The notes below the pieces were generated by a model. It was given only the letters and a program-made list of their open reading frames with translations, was not told the DNA's origin and ran no database searches. Positions 1-7,667 of a stretch of DNA of 64,000 bases are shown here, piece after piece. Made by a program: the position numbers and the translations under genes. Source of the stretch: Legionella hackeliae (GTDB lineage Bacteria; Pseudomonadota; Gammaproteobacteria; Legionellales; Legionellaceae); assembly GCF_000953655.1 (NCBI RefSeq), contig NZ_LN681226.1:1-64000 (forward strand), read 5' to 3'. Numbering within the stretch: the first letter of the stretch is position 1; each line of letters starts with the position of its first letter.

Positions 1-196
1 TGTCAGGAGCCAAATAAAAACCACGATTGCTCAATTCGTAAAAACGCCAATAGCCGCCTTCGTAAGAAGAGCACATCACTTTTAATGTGTTGTAGATTGC
101 TTGTTCTGCTCTTATCATCATGGTGCCAAAATGTTTAGGCAAAAAAGAAAGGCGTTGCTGATCGCTAACTAGTTTTGAAGTAATGATTGTTGTCAT
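1..196 (-). CDS. klcA: Antirestriction protein, KlcA/ArdB family (partial, cut by window start)
   Basis: The reverse strand reads an open frame from an ATG at 194-196 to the window edge, about 65 residues. It contains the pattern QQRLSFLPKHFG, then SSYEGGYWRFYELSN and GFYLAPD, which are the hallmark blocks of the ArdB/KlcA antirestriction family. These proteins protect incoming DNA from type I restriction and are typical of plasmids and integrative elements. A good ribosome binding site (AAGGA) lies six bases before the ATG, and a strong promoter with a dyad sits just upstream. The C-terminal half lies outside the window, so its completeness cannot be judged. Confidence 0.85.
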   Translation of the reverse strand, partial: MTTIITSKLVSDQQRLSFLPKHFGTMMIRAEQAIYNTLKVMCSSYEGGYWRFYELSNRGFYLAPD

Positions 197-220
197 TTTT
201 GATCCTTATGTTTTCTATTA

Positions 221-270
221 TGTTCCTAAGTGAACAAATACATTATGGCAAACAATGGTGATTTTGTCAA
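221..270 (-). promoter_or_regulatory. klcA promoter with dyad operator
   Basis: On the reverse strand a -35 TTGACA (265-270) is followed after 17 bp by a -10 CATAAT (242-247). The interrupted dyad TGTTCACTTAGGAACA (221-236) lies just downstream of the -10, over the expected start of transcription, where a repressor would block initiation. The same layout with the identical 16-bp dyad recurs at 11582-11631. The repressor is not identified in this window. Confidence 0.7.
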
Positions 271-318
271 CAAAAAACATCTTTTAAATTGACGGTTTTT
301 TGTTATTGCATGAGGATG

Positions 319-942
319 CTATTTCATTTCAAGATGTAATTTATTAGCTTCATTGGCATTGATTTGTTGCATTCTTGTTTTAAATTCAGACGCGCTAAGC
401 CTTTGACATTGATCTAGCTCAAACCTGCTTATAGATTCAACAGGGTGAGGGGCACTTTCTTTTTCCCAAGAGACTCGCACAAGGTATTCATTCTGCATTT
501 TTATATAGATAATATGCGCATAAAAATTATTTCCTTTAAAAAGTCGCTTATGTTCAATCCAATCTTGAGAGTTTTTGTCAATTGGCCAGCAAAGTGTGTG
601 TATTTGATACTTTTTATAACGATTTTTTCCTTTGAATAGGTCATTTAAAAAGTTCTTAAGCCCTTGGCTTCTAAAATAAGTATGTCCCTCATCACCATAA
701 TGTTTAAAAAATAGCTCGGAAAATCGTTCTATAGGGTTTTTTTCGATAACAAAAAAATATGGCCAAAGGAAAGGTTTAAGAATCAAATAACGTTTAACAT
801 CAGGTCTTTTTAGCAACAAATCATTATTGTAATATATTTTTAAGCGTTGGAAACTGAGAAAGCTGTTGATGGAATAACTTAAGGTAATTAATCCACCTAC
901 GATATATAGCGTTATCAAAAACTCTTTTACACTTACATCCAT
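319..942 (-). CDS. Hypothetical membrane-anchored protein
   Basis: A 207-residue protein that I do not recognise. Residues about 8-30 (FLITLYIVGGLITLSYSI) form one hydrophobic segment and the rest is soluble, basic and rich in aromatic residues, so it is probably anchored to the inner membrane with a cytoplasmic body. It lies upstream of the klcA-like gene in the same orientation, but that gene has its own promoter, so the two need not be co-transcribed. The context is an integrative-element cargo region. Confidence 0.6.
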   Translation of the reverse strand: MDVSVKEFLITLYIVGGLITLSYSINSFLSFQRLKIYYNNDLLLKRPDVKRYLILKPFLWPYFFVIEKNPIERFSELFFKHYGDEGHTYFRSQGLKNFLNDLFKGKNRYKKYQIHTLCWPIDKNSQDWIEHKRLFKGNNFYAHIIYIKMQNEYLVRVSWEKESAPHPVESISRFELDQCQRLSASEFKTRMQQINANEANKLHLEMK

Positions 943-1098
943 TGCTTACCACCATAATTCCTAAATCAAAATATAATCTTTAAATGAGGATTTTTAACGA
1001 TGGGTTAATTATAACATTATTATGGGTAATTGGCGTGTACTGTGATTCAGTTACGTTACACATTCTGTTAAAATTACATTAATGACAATCAATCGTAT

Positions 1099-1126
1099 TT
1101 GATTTTGAGCGCAATCGGGTTATAAT
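1099..1126 (+). promoter_or_regulatory. Promoter of the hairpin RNA upstream of abiF-like gene
   Basis: A -35 TTGATT (1099-1104) and a perfect -10 TATAAT (1121-1126) are separated by 16 bp. Transcription would start near 1133, just ahead of the GC-rich hairpin at 1139-1176. Confidence 0.6.
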
Positions 1127-1130
1127 ATAA

Positions 1131-1185
1131 TTAACCATACCCGCCACGCCTCTTAACAATGCGGACCAGGGCGGGTTATTTATTT
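1131..1185 (+). ncRNA. Candidate small structured RNA / terminator-like hairpin ahead of abiF-like toxin gene
   Basis: Immediately before the Abi_2 gene lies a GC-rich island in AT-rich DNA: ACCCGCC (1139-1145) pairs with GGCGGGT (1170-1176), with a possible inner CGC/GCG pairing, followed by a U-rich stretch. A consensus promoter starts it and the T-rich tail could end it, giving an RNA of about 50 nt. From memory, AbiF-family proteins have been reported together with a conserved upstream non-coding RNA that acts as antitoxin. I infer this is such an RNA; it could also be a plain attenuator of the Abi gene. Confidence 0.5.
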
Positions 1186-1186
1186 T

Positions 1187-2086
1187 ATGCATTCAAAAAT
1201 GGTTTTTAATAAACCACCTCTTTCCATATCAGAACAAATACGTCACTTACGACAAAAAGGTCTGTTGCTGGATAATGAGCAAGAAGCTAGCCAGTATTTG
1301 ACGACCATTGGTTACTATCGTTTGATGATTTATTTTAAGCCTTTTCTCATTAGCTCTGCGACAAACACTAGCCAATTTAAACCTAACACGCGATTTTCGG
1401 ATCTTTTAAATTTGTATGCCTTTGATAGAGAACTACGCTTATTAGTTATCGATGCCCTAGAGAGAATAGAAGTCGCTTTTCGTACCGCCATATCAAATGC
1501 CATGAGTTTGAAATATGGCGCACATTGGTATCTAAACATGGATTTATTTTCTTCGACTGAGCAATATCAGATGTTTTTGGAGGAGGTTAAATCACATCTG
1601 AAACGTTCACATGAAGACTTTATTAAAACATATTATGCTAAATATCATCATCCAGAACACCCACCAAGCTGGATGGTCATGGAATGTATTTCTTTTGGTA
1701 CAGTGTCCAAGCTCTATGCCAATATTAAAGATCGTACTGTAAGAAAAGAAATTGGTGATACACTTGGTCAATATAGTGAAATCATCAAATCATGGATGCG
1801 CTCACTGACTTATACCAGAAATTTATGCGCTCACCATTCTCGTTTATGGAATCGGTTTTTCGTCAATAAACCTAAGGTTTCAGAAATAACAATATCTTTT
1901 GAACATAACGAGAGTCCTTTTTATCTACAAGCTTATATTATTCATGCATTATTAAAAAATAGCTCGCCAGGCAATCATTGGCGCAAACAATTGTTTCATC
2001 TTATGCACAATCATCCTTCTATACCCTTTTCAAAAATGGGATTTTCTGAGCATTGGGAACAAGATGGCTTGTGGTTGTTGGAATAG
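1187..2086 (+). CDS. Abortive infection protein, Abi_2 (AbiD/AbiF) family HEPN ribonuclease
   Basis: This 299-residue protein matches the Abi_2 family along its whole length: an N-terminal helix with ISEQIRHLRQKGL, the block TTIGYYRLMIYFKPF, the core LLNLYAFDRELRLLVIDALERIEVAFRT, and the C-terminal RNLCAHHSRLWNR. The R211-x4-H216 motif inside that last block is the HEPN ribonuclease catalytic signature. Such proteins stop phage growth by cleaving RNA in the infected cell. The gene stands alone right after a promoter-hairpin unit, which fits an RNA-antitoxin arrangement. The start could be the ATG at 1187 or a second one at 1199. It sits beside an antirestriction gene, so this is a defence/counter-defence island. 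Confidence 0.85.
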   Translation: MHSKMVFNKPPLSISEQIRHLRQKGLLLDNEQEASQYLTTIGYYRLMIYFKPFLISSATNTSQFKPNTRFSDLLNLYAFDRELRLLVIDALERIEVAFRTAISNAMSLKYGAHWYLNMDLFSSTEQYQMFLEEVKSHLKRSHEDFIKTYYAKYHHPEHPPSWMVMECISFGTVSKLYANIKDRTVRKEIGDTLGQYSEIIKSWMRSLTYTRNLCAHHSRLWNRFFVNKPKVSEITISFEHNESPFYLQAYIIHALLKNSSPGNHWRKQLFHLMHNHPSIPFSKMGFSEHWEQDGLWLLE

Positions 2087-2132
2087 ATAATCTCAGATAA
2101 TGCTTGATGGAAACACCTAATACCTTTTGTTA

Positions 2133-2155
2133 TGGGGTTATAGAGCATAACCCCA
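2133..2155. terminator. Perfect hairpin between converging genes
   Basis: TGGGGTTAT (2133-2141), a five-base loop, and ATAACCCCA (2147-2155) form a 9-bp stem between the end of the abi gene and the end of the SPFH gene, which converge here. The position suggests a bidirectional terminator, although the T tracts next to it are weak. Confidence 0.5.
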
Positions 2156-2167
2156 ATTACTCCGTTA

Positions 2168-2748
2168 TTAATTTTTTATGTCTGCACTAGCTACATTGCC
2201 AGTTATAATACTTTGCTGCAATTGCGATGCGATATCATTCGGTAACTGCGGCAATAAGATTGTATTGGATTTGTTATGTGAGCCTATTTCTTTTAATGTA
2301 TCAAAATATTGAGTAATCAATACCAAGTTCATTATATCTGCAGACGATACACCGGGTACGGACTTTTGGAAATCTTCTACAGAATGGCTTAGCCCATCGA
2401 TAATGGCTTTTCGTTGATTGGCTGTTCCTTCGCCCTGTAACCGCTTGCTTTCTGCTTCTGCCTCAGCCTTTTTGACAATCAATATTTTCTCTGCTTCTCC
2501 CTTGGCTTGAGCTGCAACTTGCAATCGTTGTTGTTCGTTAATTTCATTCATTGCATTTTTTACTTTCGTTTCTAACTCTATGTTCGTTACTAATGCTTTG
2601 ACAATTTCAAATCCAAAATCTTGCATGGTCTCGCTTAAATGGCTTTTAACGGCATTAGCAATGCTGTCTTTTTTTTCAAAAATATCATCCAAGATCATTG
2701 TTGGCGTTTCAGAGCGGACTAGATCAAGCACATAGGCTGTAATTTGTT
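2168..2748 (-). pseudogene. SPFH/stomatin-like protein, C-terminal part (gene split by Tn3 transposon)
   Basis: The reverse strand encodes the C-terminal part of an SPFH (stomatin/prohibitin/flotillin) protein. Joined to the fragment at 9522-9848 it restores one uninterrupted frame: ...KLEDPTQQ from the N-terminal piece continues as ITAYVLDLVRSETPTMILDD here. Visible parts are the end of the band-7 domain, a long charged coiled coil with ANAVKSHLSETMQDFG and QQRLQVAAQAKGEAEKIL, and a C-terminal tail. SPFH proteins are membrane scaffolds that organise proteases or other partners. The fragment has a possible GTG start at 2731 but lacks the membrane anchor, so it is probably not functional. Confidence 0.9.
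2744..2748. repeat. Target-site duplication TTGTT (left copy)
   Basis: TTGTT lies directly outside the left inverted repeat and is repeated at 9522-9526 outside the right one. Five-base duplications are characteristic of Tn3-family insertion. Removing one copy and the element restores the interrupted reading frame. Confidence 0.9.
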
Positions 2749-2787
2749 GGGGTTCTGTGGAAGAACCCCCAAAAGTGTTAGTTCTGA
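2749..2787 (+). repeat. Left terminal inverted repeat of the Tn3-family element
   Basis: The first 39 bases match the reverse complement of 9483-9521 except at positions 5 and 6. The shared core includes CTGTGGAAGAACCCCC followed by AAAAGTGTTAGTTCTGA. The transposase stop codon lies right at the inner edge. Confidence 0.93.
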
Positions 2788-2788
2788 G

Positions 2789-5700
2789 TTAAGTAGTCCT
2801 CCAGAAGTATTGTTTTAAGTGCTTTTCCATCGCATTGACCATTGCAGCCACATCAATCTCACCATTGCTTTTCTTGAAATTATACTTCCCTGTGAAAGCG
2901 ATATGCGCCCAAGCAATTGGTGAAATTCTCGCAAATTCTTCAATAATTTCTTGGCTAACCCCCTCTTTGAGCATCTTCTCATAAATAGTGTTTAGAATAA
3001 TGGCATTGTAAGCAATGATACAATTTGCTACTAGACGAACAGCATGTGAACTAACCTGATTGTCTACTATTTTTCTTCCTTTAAAAACGCCACGATAAAT
3101 TTTCCTGATTAACCCTTGTAATTGGTGGTATCCTTCAGTTCGGTTTCTCGCAGTTCGTAATGCCTTTCGAAGAGCCATATTGTCGATTAAATTTAACACA
3201 TGTGTGCTTTTGAATATCGCATTATACTCAAATAGTGCCTTTTTTAACTCGGTATAACGAGCATATGAATTGATTTTTCTAACAATGTTCGCCTGTGTGT
3301 TTTCTTGGAGAAGCAGGGAGAGTAACACCCTTAATATACTTCTTTCTTGAGTCTCAATCCGGCTTTTATCGATTATCCCCTTTGGAGTAATAATACCAGT
3401 GTAATTATCAGGGGTTTTGACCGAATATAGATCATTCGTTGCCTCTTTAATATCTTTAATGCTAGGCACATATTCAACATCGATAGAGTCCAGTATAACA
3501 AAGTTAAGTTTATTCAGAGAGTGATTGTCCCCTGTTACCATGTCGATATTAATGTCTGTTTTATTTCCATAAATCACATCATAAAGAGAATGCCCTTCGT
3601 ATTCATTAAGCCCAATATTCTTAGCATTCACAGCGACAGAATTTGCAACCAAAGTGTATACAGAAAGCCCAGGAGATTTGCCAAGATACTTTTTTGAATA
3701 TCTTGATTGAATGGTACTTTCACTAGTTGCAAGCTTTTGCCCATCGGCATCTGCTAATAATTTATCATCCATTAAATTCCATAGCTTAAAAATAGGTAGT
3801 GAATGGATAAAATTGGCTACTGTGTCATTTGCGGCACACAGGGTCTCTATACGAATGAAGTCTTCTTGAGTTGAACGAAGCAAATTGTAGTTTAAATCAG
3901 ACATCTCGGCCATTTTTTCTATACCAATACCAAGGGCATCTGATAAAACACATGCGTTGACAGCTAAGGCCACTGGCTTTTTTCTTTTATTATAACGAGT
4001 TTTCATGTGGGTGAAGAACTGCCACATGTTAATCCGATCACCAATATGCATCATAATATCGGGTATTTCTACTTGGGACAAAGTTCTAAAAAAAGCATCA
4101 TCAAGGCTGTCTGAACTATCATAGTCTAAGCTCCAGTCTTGCTCACCCATTTTGGTTTCCTTTATATTGAACGCGGCATTCTCACCAAGATTTATTCCTT
4201 TTGTTGTTTTGTCCCAAGCACTATCTAGCATCGTCAGGGCATCATCCAGACGTTGCTTACAATAAATTGGGATTTTAGGGTAGCCAAATTCTTTAGCTAT
4301 TTTTTCAACATCATCGACCAATTCATCATTTACCAAATCATGATCAATGTCACAATAAGAAATGCTCTCATTACAACAAAGAAGACCTTTCTCTAAGCGA
4401 CGATATATTTTTTGATAAACATAAAATTCAAATAAATGAGAGTCTACCTGCTCATCACCTTCATTTTTCTTTAAATATGGCAGCATTGTCTTGGAGATTA
4501 GAGCTTCTTGTTCTTCTAATAATTTAAATGTTGCCGGTCCTTTTCCGCAACCATAATGATTTTTAAGCACCTCAATAAGGGCAATAATGTCACTATTTTC
4601 CTTATAGTAAACAAAGGGTACCGTCAGAACTATTGGCCTTAGATATAGAGCAAATAATCGTGACGACTTTAAATAAAATTCACGCATGGCGGCTTTTTTA
4701 TCAAAGGTATTTCCTTCTAAAAATTTGGCCAGCATGGGAAACTGTTCTTTTGGCAGTATTTTATAAGCAGCCTGATTTAATTCTTCATGACTTAGCCCGG
4801 GTTTACGATTTGGAAACCACTTAAGGAAACGGGCTAGTTTAGGTAAATCAACAGCTAAACCAGAATTGTGAGCAGATAATGCTTTGTCAGCATGAACTTT
4901 TGCATCATTCATTATGCCGCTTGTGTGATACAAAAAACTGGTGATTAGGTTATTCATGATTTGTTGATATCGATGGTGGATAAAACAAAGTGCCTGCAAC
5001 CATTGTTGTGGTTCATCCAATCGCCTTAGTCTAGAAGCCGCATACTGATCTGCCAAATCAGCATAATAGCGAATGGCAATTTTAGATAACAATAGAGTTG
5101 GTAAAAAATGTTTTGAAAATTCATATAGTTCAGCAATCACTAAGGCTTTATCTATTTCATCACTTATGGCTGTATATGTGAAATTTTTTTGATCAACCCG
5201 TAGCGTATTGAATTCGGTTATTCCTTCGCTTCGACTTATTAAGGCTATTAACTGCTCTTGATGGATTTTTGGTATCAATGCCATAAGCTTAGCAATCCTT
5301 TCATTTTCTTTGGCAAAGGCTTTCGTAAATAGATCCTGTAGATTACGGTAGGTTGGAATCACAATTCGTTTATTATCAAGATAGGAAAGTAATTGACGAA
5401 AGGTATCATGACCTTTTGGATAATATCTTAGCAATTCACAAATATGAGCCTCAATTAAAATAGATTGTTTTGCTGACCAATCTTGATAATTAAATAAGGT
5501 AAGAATCTCTTGTTTTTGCTCGCTAACACACTGACGTGAGATGCTGCCAAGGAGGAGAGCCTCCTCATTTTTAAAAAAATTATCCAGAATGTATCGAACA
5601 TCAGATTTAACATCATCAAACTTAAAAGTAAAAAATTGGCTTTTAGCTTTGAAGTACGCAAGCTGCAAAATAAAATACACTTTTGTTCTTGTGGTACCGA

Positions 5701-5836
5701 ATTGCCTTAATAAATCCAATTCTGCCTGATTCATTTCAAAATAGAGTCTCTGTTCACTTTTGTTGAAAACTGGTCTTGCATACAGATCAGCAATTTCAGC
5801 TTCAGATAGGAGATAGATACGTTTTAGGTTAGCCAT
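2789..5836 (-). CDS. tnpA: Tn3-family DDE transposase
   Basis: A 1015-residue protein with the usual length of Tn3 TnpA. The N-terminal DUF4158-like region has the LSEAEIADLYARP and QLAYFKAKSQFF blocks. The C-terminal catalytic part shows VTGDNHSLNKLNF with a catalytic Asp near residue 767, NRTEGYHQL with the catalytic Glu near residue 899, and the typical ending ISPIAWAHIAFTGKYNF. It catalyses replicative transposition by acting on the terminal repeats. It reads leftward with its stop almost inside the left repeat, and is divergent from the recombinase gene. No frameshift is seen, so it is probably active. Confidence 0.95.
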   Translation of the reverse strand: MANLKRIYLLSEAEIADLYARPVFNKSEQRLYFEMNQAELDLLRQFGTTRTKVYFILQLAYFKAKSQFFTFKFDDVKSDVRYILDNFFKNEEALLLGSISRQCVSEQKQEILTLFNYQDWSAKQSILIEAHICELLRYYPKGHDTFRQLLSYLDNKRIVIPTYRNLQDLFTKAFAKENERIAKLMALIPKIHQEQLIALISRSEGITEFNTLRVDQKNFTYTAISDEIDKALVIAELYEFSKHFLPTLLLSKIAIRYYADLADQYAASRLRRLDEPQQWLQALCFIHHRYQQIMNNLITSFLYHTSGIMNDAKVHADKALSAHNSGLAVDLPKLARFLKWFPNRKPGLSHEELNQAAYKILPKEQFPMLAKFLEGNTFDKKAAMREFYLKSSRLFALYLRPIVLTVPFVYYKENSDIIALIEVLKNHYGCGKGPATFKLLEEQEALISKTMLPYLKKNEGDEQVDSHLFEFYVYQKIYRRLEKGLLCCNESISYCDIDHDLVNDELVDDVEKIAKEFGYPKIPIYCKQRLDDALTMLDSAWDKTTKGINLGENAAFNIKETKMGEQDWSLDYDSSDSLDDAFFRTLSQVEIPDIMMHIGDRINMWQFFTHMKTRYNKRKKPVALAVNACVLSDALGIGIEKMAEMSDLNYNLLRSTQEDFIRIETLCAANDTVANFIHSLPIFKLWNLMDDKLLADADGQKLATSESTIQSRYSKKYLGKSPGLSVYTLVANSVAVNAKNIGLNEYEGHSLYDVIYGNKTDINIDMVTGDNHSLNKLNFVILDSIDVEYVPSIKDIKEATNDLYSVKTPDNYTGIITPKGIIDKSRIETQERSILRVLLSLLLQENTQANIVRKINSYARYTELKKALFEYNAIFKSTHVLNLIDNMALRKALRTARNRTEGYHQLQGLIRKIYRGVFKGRKIVDNQVSSHAVRLVANCIIAYNAIILNTIYEKMLKEGVSQEIIEEFARISPIAWAHIAFTGKYNFKKSNGEIDVAAMVNAMEKHLKQYFWRTT

Positions 5837-5838
5837 GT

Positions 5839-5985
5839 TAGGTTCAAAAAAACGGAGGTTTAGCTGGACTGAATATTTCAGTCACAAAAGATTGGATTGT
5901 ACCCTTATTTTTAGTAAGATAAAGCGGTTCAGTAAATCTAGGTTCAAAATATAATTTTTTAATTAGTAAAATGGACTAAGGTACT
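5839..5985. promoter_or_regulatory. Putative res site / divergent control region of the transposon
   Basis: The space between the divergent tnpA and recombinase genes contains the perfect dyad GACTGAATATTTCAGTC (5867-5883) and two direct copies of TAGGTTCAAAA at 5839-5849 and 5939-5949, exactly 100 bp apart. Tn3-family resolvases bind dyad subsites in this position, both to resolve cointegrates and to repress the two genes. The assignment rests on position and symmetry only. Confidence 0.55.
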
Positions 5986-6591
5986 ATGAAAATAGGATAT
6001 GCACGTGTTTCGACCAAAGATCAATTATTGTCCATGCAGGTGGAAGCATTAAACGCAGCTGGTTGTGAACAAATTCATAAAGAAATTGCTAGTGGAGCAA
6101 AAACTGCAAGGCCTGTTCTTGATGAAATTATAAGAAACCTTCGTGAAGGTGATACATTGGTGATTTGGAAATTAGATAGGCTTGGTAGAAATCTAGCGCA
6201 TCTAATTCATCTCACAACAAAATTGATAGAGAAGAAAGTGGGTTTGATTAGTCTCAATGATCCTATTGATACCACTACTGCACAGGGTAGGTTAATTTTC
6301 GGGATTTTTGCATCATTAGCAGAATTTGAACGTGAATTAATCCGCGAGCGGACTCAAGCCGGACTAAAATCTGCCCGCGCTCGCGGGAGGAAAGGAGGCA
6401 GACCCAAAGGAATGTCACAGGCTGCTATGGAGAAGGCTGCTATTGCTGAAGCACTTTATAAAAATGGAACTATTCCTGTTAAGAAAATTGCTGAACAGTT
6501 GGATATTTCTAAAACAACTTTATATCTATACTTACGGTCTCGAAATGTTTGTATAGGAGAAAAAATTGACGCTCTGATTATTAGGGATTAA
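5986..6591 (+). CDS. tnpR: Serine recombinase (resolvase/invertase family) of the transposon
   Basis: A 201-residue small serine recombinase. The catalytic N-terminal domain has YARVSTKDQ with the nucleophile Ser9, the block VIWKLDRLGRNLAHL, GLISLNDPIDTTTAQGRL and the helix AEFERELIRERTQAGL. A C-terminal HTH_7 domain (GTIPVKKIAEQLDISKTTLYLYL) binds DNA. It would resolve the cointegrates made by TnpA. The ATG at 5986 is preceded by AAGG. The nuclease gene begins two bases after its stop, so the two are probably co-transcribed. Confidence 0.93.
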   Translation: MKIGYARVSTKDQLLSMQVEALNAAGCEQIHKEIASGAKTARPVLDEIIRNLREGDTLVIWKLDRLGRNLAHLIHLTTKLIEKKVGLISLNDPIDTTTAQGRLIFGIFASLAEFERELIRERTQAGLKSARARGRKGGRPKGMSQAAMEKAAIAEALYKNGTIPVKKIAEQLDISKTTLYLYLRSRNVCIGEKIDALIIRD

Positions 6592-6593
6592 CC

Positions 6594-7667
6594 ATGTCAT
6601 CTAACCAAAACCCTGAGCACAACAACAAAGAAATATCATTTCGCTTAGAAAAGGACTACCTACTTTTTCTTAATGGATTAAAAGATAGGATACGAACAGC
6701 AAGACTTAAAGCAGCATTAGCAATTAACCGAGAGGTAATAGAGCTTTATTGGCACATTGGCAATCAAATCATTGAAAAACAAAACTGGGGCAGCAAGCTC
6801 ATCAATACCTTATCACATGATTTGCAACATGCATTTCCTGAAACCAGTGGTTTTTCGGTAAGAAATTTACATAGAATGAGGCAATTTGCCGCTAATTTTC
6901 CAGATATAACAATTATGCCACAGTCTGTGGCACAATTACCGTGGGGACATATTTCACTGCTTATTCATAAAGTTAAAAACCAGCAAGAACTTCTTTGGTA
7001 TGCTGAGCAAGTAATTGAACAAGGCTGGGCAAGGATAACCTTAGAACGTTACATTAAAGACGGTCTATTCCAAAGGCAGGCAATCGATTCAGTAAAGGCT
7101 TCAAATTTTTTAGCAAGATTACCGAATCCGCAATCAAAACTTGCACACGAACTTTTGAAACAACCCTATAATTTTGATTTTCTTGGCTTACATGATGAAG
7201 CTCATGAACGTGAAATTGAGCACGCATCAATAGAACATATTACAAAGTTTCTTCTTGAGCTTGGAAAGGGATTTGCGTTTGTTGGGCGCCAAATCCCAAT
7301 TGGCCTTGAGGAATCTGGATACTTTATTGATATGTTGTTTTATCACCTAAAGCTGCATGCCTATGTAGTAATTGAATTTAAAGCAACAAAATTTAAACCA
7401 GAACATGCAGGTCAATTGAATTTTTACTTAAATTTAGTAGATGACTTCTATAAAATGCCACAAGATAATCCTTCCATTGGGCTGTTACTTTGTAAGTCAC
7501 GTAATAAGTTTGAGGCAGAATATGCTTTAAAGGGTATTGAAAAACCAATTGGAATATCAGAATACCAACTTACTCGGGCAATCCCTGAAAATCTAAAATC
7601 AAATCTACCATCAATTGAAGAAATTGAAGCAGAATTGAATGAAATGGAGGGAAACAATGACTCGTAG
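6594..7667 (+). CDS. DUF1016 (YhcG-like) PDDEXK nuclease
   Basis: A 357-residue protein with the two-part DUF1016 layout. An N-terminal helical domain has ALAINREVIELYWHIGNQIIEKQNWGSKLI, FPETSGFSVRNLHRMRQF and LPWGHISLLIHK. A C-terminal PDDEXK fold has FIDMLFYHLKLHAYVVIEFKATKFKPEHAGQLNFYL, where the D and the E-x-K of the active site are visible. Family members are often associated with restriction loci, phages and mobile elements; the biochemical role is poorly defined. Here it is transposon cargo between the recombinase and an ABC exporter whose start overlaps its end by 11 bp. Confidence 0.9.
   Translation: MSSNQNPEHNNKEISFRLEKDYLLFLNGLKDRIRTARLKAALAINREVIELYWHIGNQIIEKQNWGSKLINTLSHDLQHAFPETSGFSVRNLHRMRQFAANFPDITIMPQSVAQLPWGHISLLIHKVKNQQELLWYAEQVIEQGWARITLERYIKDGLFQRQAIDSVKASNFLARLPNPQSKLAHELLKQPYNFDFLGLHDEAHEREIEHASIEHITKFLLELGKGFAFVGRQIPIGLEESGYFIDMLFYHLKLHAYVVIEFKATKFKPEHAGQLNFYLNLVDDFYKMPQDNPSIGLLLCKSRNKFEAEYALKGIEKPIGISEYQLTRAIPENLKSNLPSIEEIEAELNEMEGNNDS

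Noticed and set aside
445-639. Forward open frame opposite the hypothetical membrane protein gene
   Set aside because: It lies entirely inside the 319-942 reverse gene, has no ribosome binding site and shows no protein-like pattern.
7639-7656. Six extra N-terminal codons for the transposon exporter
   Set aside because: The ATG at 7657 has GGAGGG just before it, whereas 7639 has none and lies within the nuclease gene.
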